This document shows positions 41,331 through 43,129 of a DNA stretch of 43,129 nucleotides, piece by piece (position 1 is the first letter of the stretch; each line of letters opens with the position of its first letter). The DNA is from JANJTY01 sp038257155 (GTDB lineage: Bacteria; Pseudomonadota; Gammaproteobacteria; Xanthomonadales; Xanthomonadaceae), in the NCBI GenBank assembly GCA_038257155.1, contig JBBSJP010000042.1:1-43129 (forward strand), in the 5' to 3' direction. Both the position numbers and the translations under genes were made by a program. The notes under the pieces are model-generated. The model searched no databases. It had not been told where the DNA came from and saw only the letters and a program-made list of their open reading frames with translations.

Positions 41331-42716
41331 TCAATGCGCCGCCGCCATCGACACCGGCTGCGCCGAGGCGCGTGGCTCAACGACACGCACAAGACACAGC
41401 GCGCCGACGAGCAGGCTGGCGCCGCTGATCACCAAGGCATAGATCGGCTGGTTGTCGAACAGCAGGCGCAGGGTCGGGCCCAGCAACGTCGCCGCGACGA
41501 TCTGCGGAATCACGATGAACATGTTGAATATGCCCATGTACACGCCCATCTTCGCCGGATCAACCGAACTGGCCAGCAGGGCGTAGGGCATCGACAGGAT
41601 GCTGGCCCAGGCGATCCCGACCAGGGCGAAGCTGCCGATCAGGTACATGGGTTCGGGCACCACAGCCATCGAGAGGAAGCCGATGCCGCCCAGGCTGAGC
41701 GAAGCGAAATGCACCAGGCGCCGGTTCAATACAAAGCGTGCCGCATAGAAGGCCAGCAGCAGGGCCGCAGCCATCGACGAGAGTCCGTAGTAGCCCATGT
41801 AGGAACCGACCTGATCGGCGGCGCTCTGGAAAGCGCCATTGGCGCTGGCAAAGGCCTCGGCCTGGGCCGGAATGCCCATGTCGAAGGCCGCCGGATTCGG
41901 CGCCGGCGCCTTGAACACATGGTCGGTCAGGCCCGGCGTGGCCATGCTCCACATGCTGAAAAAAGCCAGCCAGCTGAAGAACTGCACGATGCCAATATTG
42001 AACATCTGCTTCGGCATGTTCACGACGAGCTGCACGATGTCGGTGATCAAGCTGCCCTGGCGACGCTCGGCCTGGAACTTCGCCATGTCCTCGGGCGGAT
42101 CCTCGCGCGTGGTGAACACCGTGACAAGGATGCTGGCGAGAAACACGAAGGCGCCAATGGCAAAGGCGATCTTCACCGAATCCGGCACCACGCCCGGGCC
42201 GGCAACGTTCGACACGCCCATCTGATTGACCAGCCAGGGCAGGTTGCTGGCCACCCAGGTGCCGATGCCGATGATCAGGGTCTGCACCACGAAACCGTAG
42301 GAGCGCTGCTGCTCGGGCAGCTTGTCCGCGACCAGGGCGCGGAACGGCTCCATGCTGATGTTGATCGAGGCATCCAGGATCCACAGCATGCCGACCGCCA
42401 TCCACAGGGTCGGCGAGTGCGGCATGAACAGCAGCGCGATGGAACTCAGGATCGCGCCGATCAGGAAGTACGGCCGGCGCCGCCCCAGGATCGGATGCCA
42501 GGTGCGATCCGACAGGTAGCCGATGACTGGCTGCACCAACAGGCCGGTCAGCGGCGCGGCAATCCACAGCAGGGGCAGCGCGTCCTTCTCCGCGCCAAGG
42601 GTCTGGAAGATGCGCGACATGAAGCCGCCCTGCAGGGCGAAGCCGAACTGGATGCCCAGGAAACCAAAGGACATGTTCCAGATCTGCCAGAACGACAGTG
42701 TTGGTTTGGCGCGCAT
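41331..42716 (-). CDS. MFS sugar transporter, SLC45/GPH-like (probable maltose/maltodextrin uptake)
   Basis: The 461-residue inner-membrane protein has about twelve transmembrane helices. LSDRTWHPILGRRRPYFLIG matches the loop 2-3 signature of sugar:proton symporters of the SLC45/sucrose type (SDR..GRRRPY). The N terminus has FLGIQFGFALQGGFMSRIFQ. This class imports maltose and related disaccharides in Xanthomonads, Caulobacter and relatives, next to a LacI-type regulator and GH13 enzymes, as here. GGGAGGG five bases before the ATG supports the start. A LacI-type operator lies about 120 bases upstream. Confidence 0.9.
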   Translation of the reverse strand: MRAKPTLSFWQIWNMSFGFLGIQFGFALQGGFMSRIFQTLGAEKDALPLLWIAAPLTGLLVQPVIGYLSDRTWHPILGRRRPYFLIGAILSSIALLFMPHSPTLWMAVGMLWILDASINISMEPFRALVADKLPEQQRSYGFVVQTLIIGIGTWVASNLPWLVNQMGVSNVAGPGVVPDSVKIAFAIGAFVFLASILVTVFTTREDPPEDMAKFQAERRQGSLITDIVQLVVNMPKQMFNIGIVQFFSWLAFFSMWSMATPGLTDHVFKAPAPNPAAFDMGIPAQAEAFASANGAFQSAADQVGSYMGYYGLSSMAAALLLAFYAARFVLNRRLVHFASLSLGGIGFLSMAVVPEPMYLIGSFALVGIAWASILSMPYALLASSVDPAKMGVYMGIFNMFIVIPQIVAATLLGPTLRLLFDNQPIYALVISGASLLVGALCLVRVVEPRASAQPVSMAAAH

Positions 42717-42835
42717 TCAAGCCCTCCCGGCGGTTCGATCCCGTGCCCTTCTCCCTCCCACGGGTCGAGTGGCGCATCGGGCGCATCGCGCCCCGGGCCG
42801 ATGGTAGGCCGAGGGGTGGTGGGATGCACGGAAAG

Positions 42836-42849
42836 TGCATACGTATTCA
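42836..42849. promoter_or_regulatory. LacI-type operator upstream of the transporter/GH13 operon
   Basis: TGCATACGTATTCA is a 14-base palindrome with one mismatched pair and the CG centre usual for LacI-family operators. It lies 120 bases upstream of the transporter start on its 5' side. The LacI-type regulator at 38459 is the likely ligand. Confidence 0.55.
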
Positions 42850-42977
42850 TCGGGACCTCGCGCTGAGGCTGGATGATGGGCATATTGGATTGCAGTCCAA
42901 ACTGCTGACTTGGCACTTCAATACCAACAGCAACAGGTGCAGCAGCATCAATAGCAAGATCAGGATCAAGAGCTTTC

Positions 42978-43129
42978 GCGCCCCTGCGGGGCAGCGAGTC
43001 ACTTTCTCTTGCTTGTCCAAGAGAAAGTAACCAAAGAGAAGGACACCCCAGTCTCGCGCCGCGCGGATGAAGCCCGCGCGGTCCCCTGCGCTGCTCGCCA
43101 TGACCGGGCCGGCGCGAACTCGCACATCC
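42978..43129. repeat. Dispersed intergenic repeat with AGAGAAAGTAACCAAAG core
   Basis: ACTTTCTCTTG at 43001-43011 pairs perfectly with CAAGAGAAAGT at 43018-43028 around a six-base loop; CCCC..GGGG at 42981-42992 forms a smaller stem. The following AGAGAAAGTAACCAAAGAGA segment is a widespread repeat in Pseudomonas- and Xanthomonas-like genomes. It continues out of the window. No gene is seen between 42717 and the window end. Confidence 0.6.

Noticed and set aside
42847..43125. Minus-strand open frame of about 92 codons near the window end
   Set aside because: It is a read of the dispersed repeat and a leucine-rich low-complexity stretch; such frames are often called genes by mistake.

Overview
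The window looks like chromosomal DNA of a high-GC gammaproteobacterium, most likely of the Lysobacterales (Xanthomonadales). The pointers are a LacI / MFS / GH13 maltodextrin locus, a Fur-controlled hemP, a TonB-dependent receptor, many REP-like palindromes of the kinds common in that order, and strong third-position GC bias. This placement is inferred from gene content and style, not from a marker gene. No rRNA, tRNA or CRISPR array was seen.

Layout. 1-440: right end of an IS21-family element (end of istB plus terminal repeats) that has cut a gene; its 3' part survives at 440-790. 790-4641: small accessory genes (DUF6714-like protein, membrane protein, GFA-family protein, cupin, MAPEG protein, APH-like kinase). 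4676-5589: Fur-type promoter, hemP and an unknown gene. 5666-7522: SLC13-type permease. 7939-10184: ECF sigma factor, its probable anti-sigma factor and a PDZ protein. 10301-10540: a chain of hairpins. 10549-12775: TonB-dependent receptor with an upstream Fur-type box. 12841-13420: repeat-rich spacer. 13459-17001: hybrid sensor kinase with a beta-propeller sensor. 17112-21699: compact operon GTPase-YceI-cytochrome b561-YceI-GTPase. 21683-23350: a small unknown gene and a two-FHA protein.

23414-38115 (minus strand) is the centrepiece: seven co-directional genes, mostly overlapping or a few bases apart. In transcription order they are: a cytoplasmic fusion of FAD/NAD(P) oxidoreductase, two cyclic-nucleotide-binding-like domains and a four-cluster [4Fe-4S] module; a five-helix, histidine-rich b-type-like membrane protein; an FHA-transmembrane-decaheme protein; a secreted protein with two HbpS/GlcG-like domains; an outer-membrane beta-barrel; a decaheme protein fused to an LVIVD propeller; and a pentaheme cytochrome. 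Together they encode about 25 c-type hemes and parts for every layer from cytoplasm to outer membrane. I read this as an uncharacterised trans-envelope electron-transfer system with built-in signalling domains. The parts resemble porin-cytochrome conduits in type, but the architecture does not match Mtr, Pio or Nrf. Function and electron direction are inference.

38459-42850: LacI-family regulator, GH13 lipoprotein and MFS sugar transporter, with a LacI-type palindrome upstream of the transporter. The window ends in a dispersed repeat.
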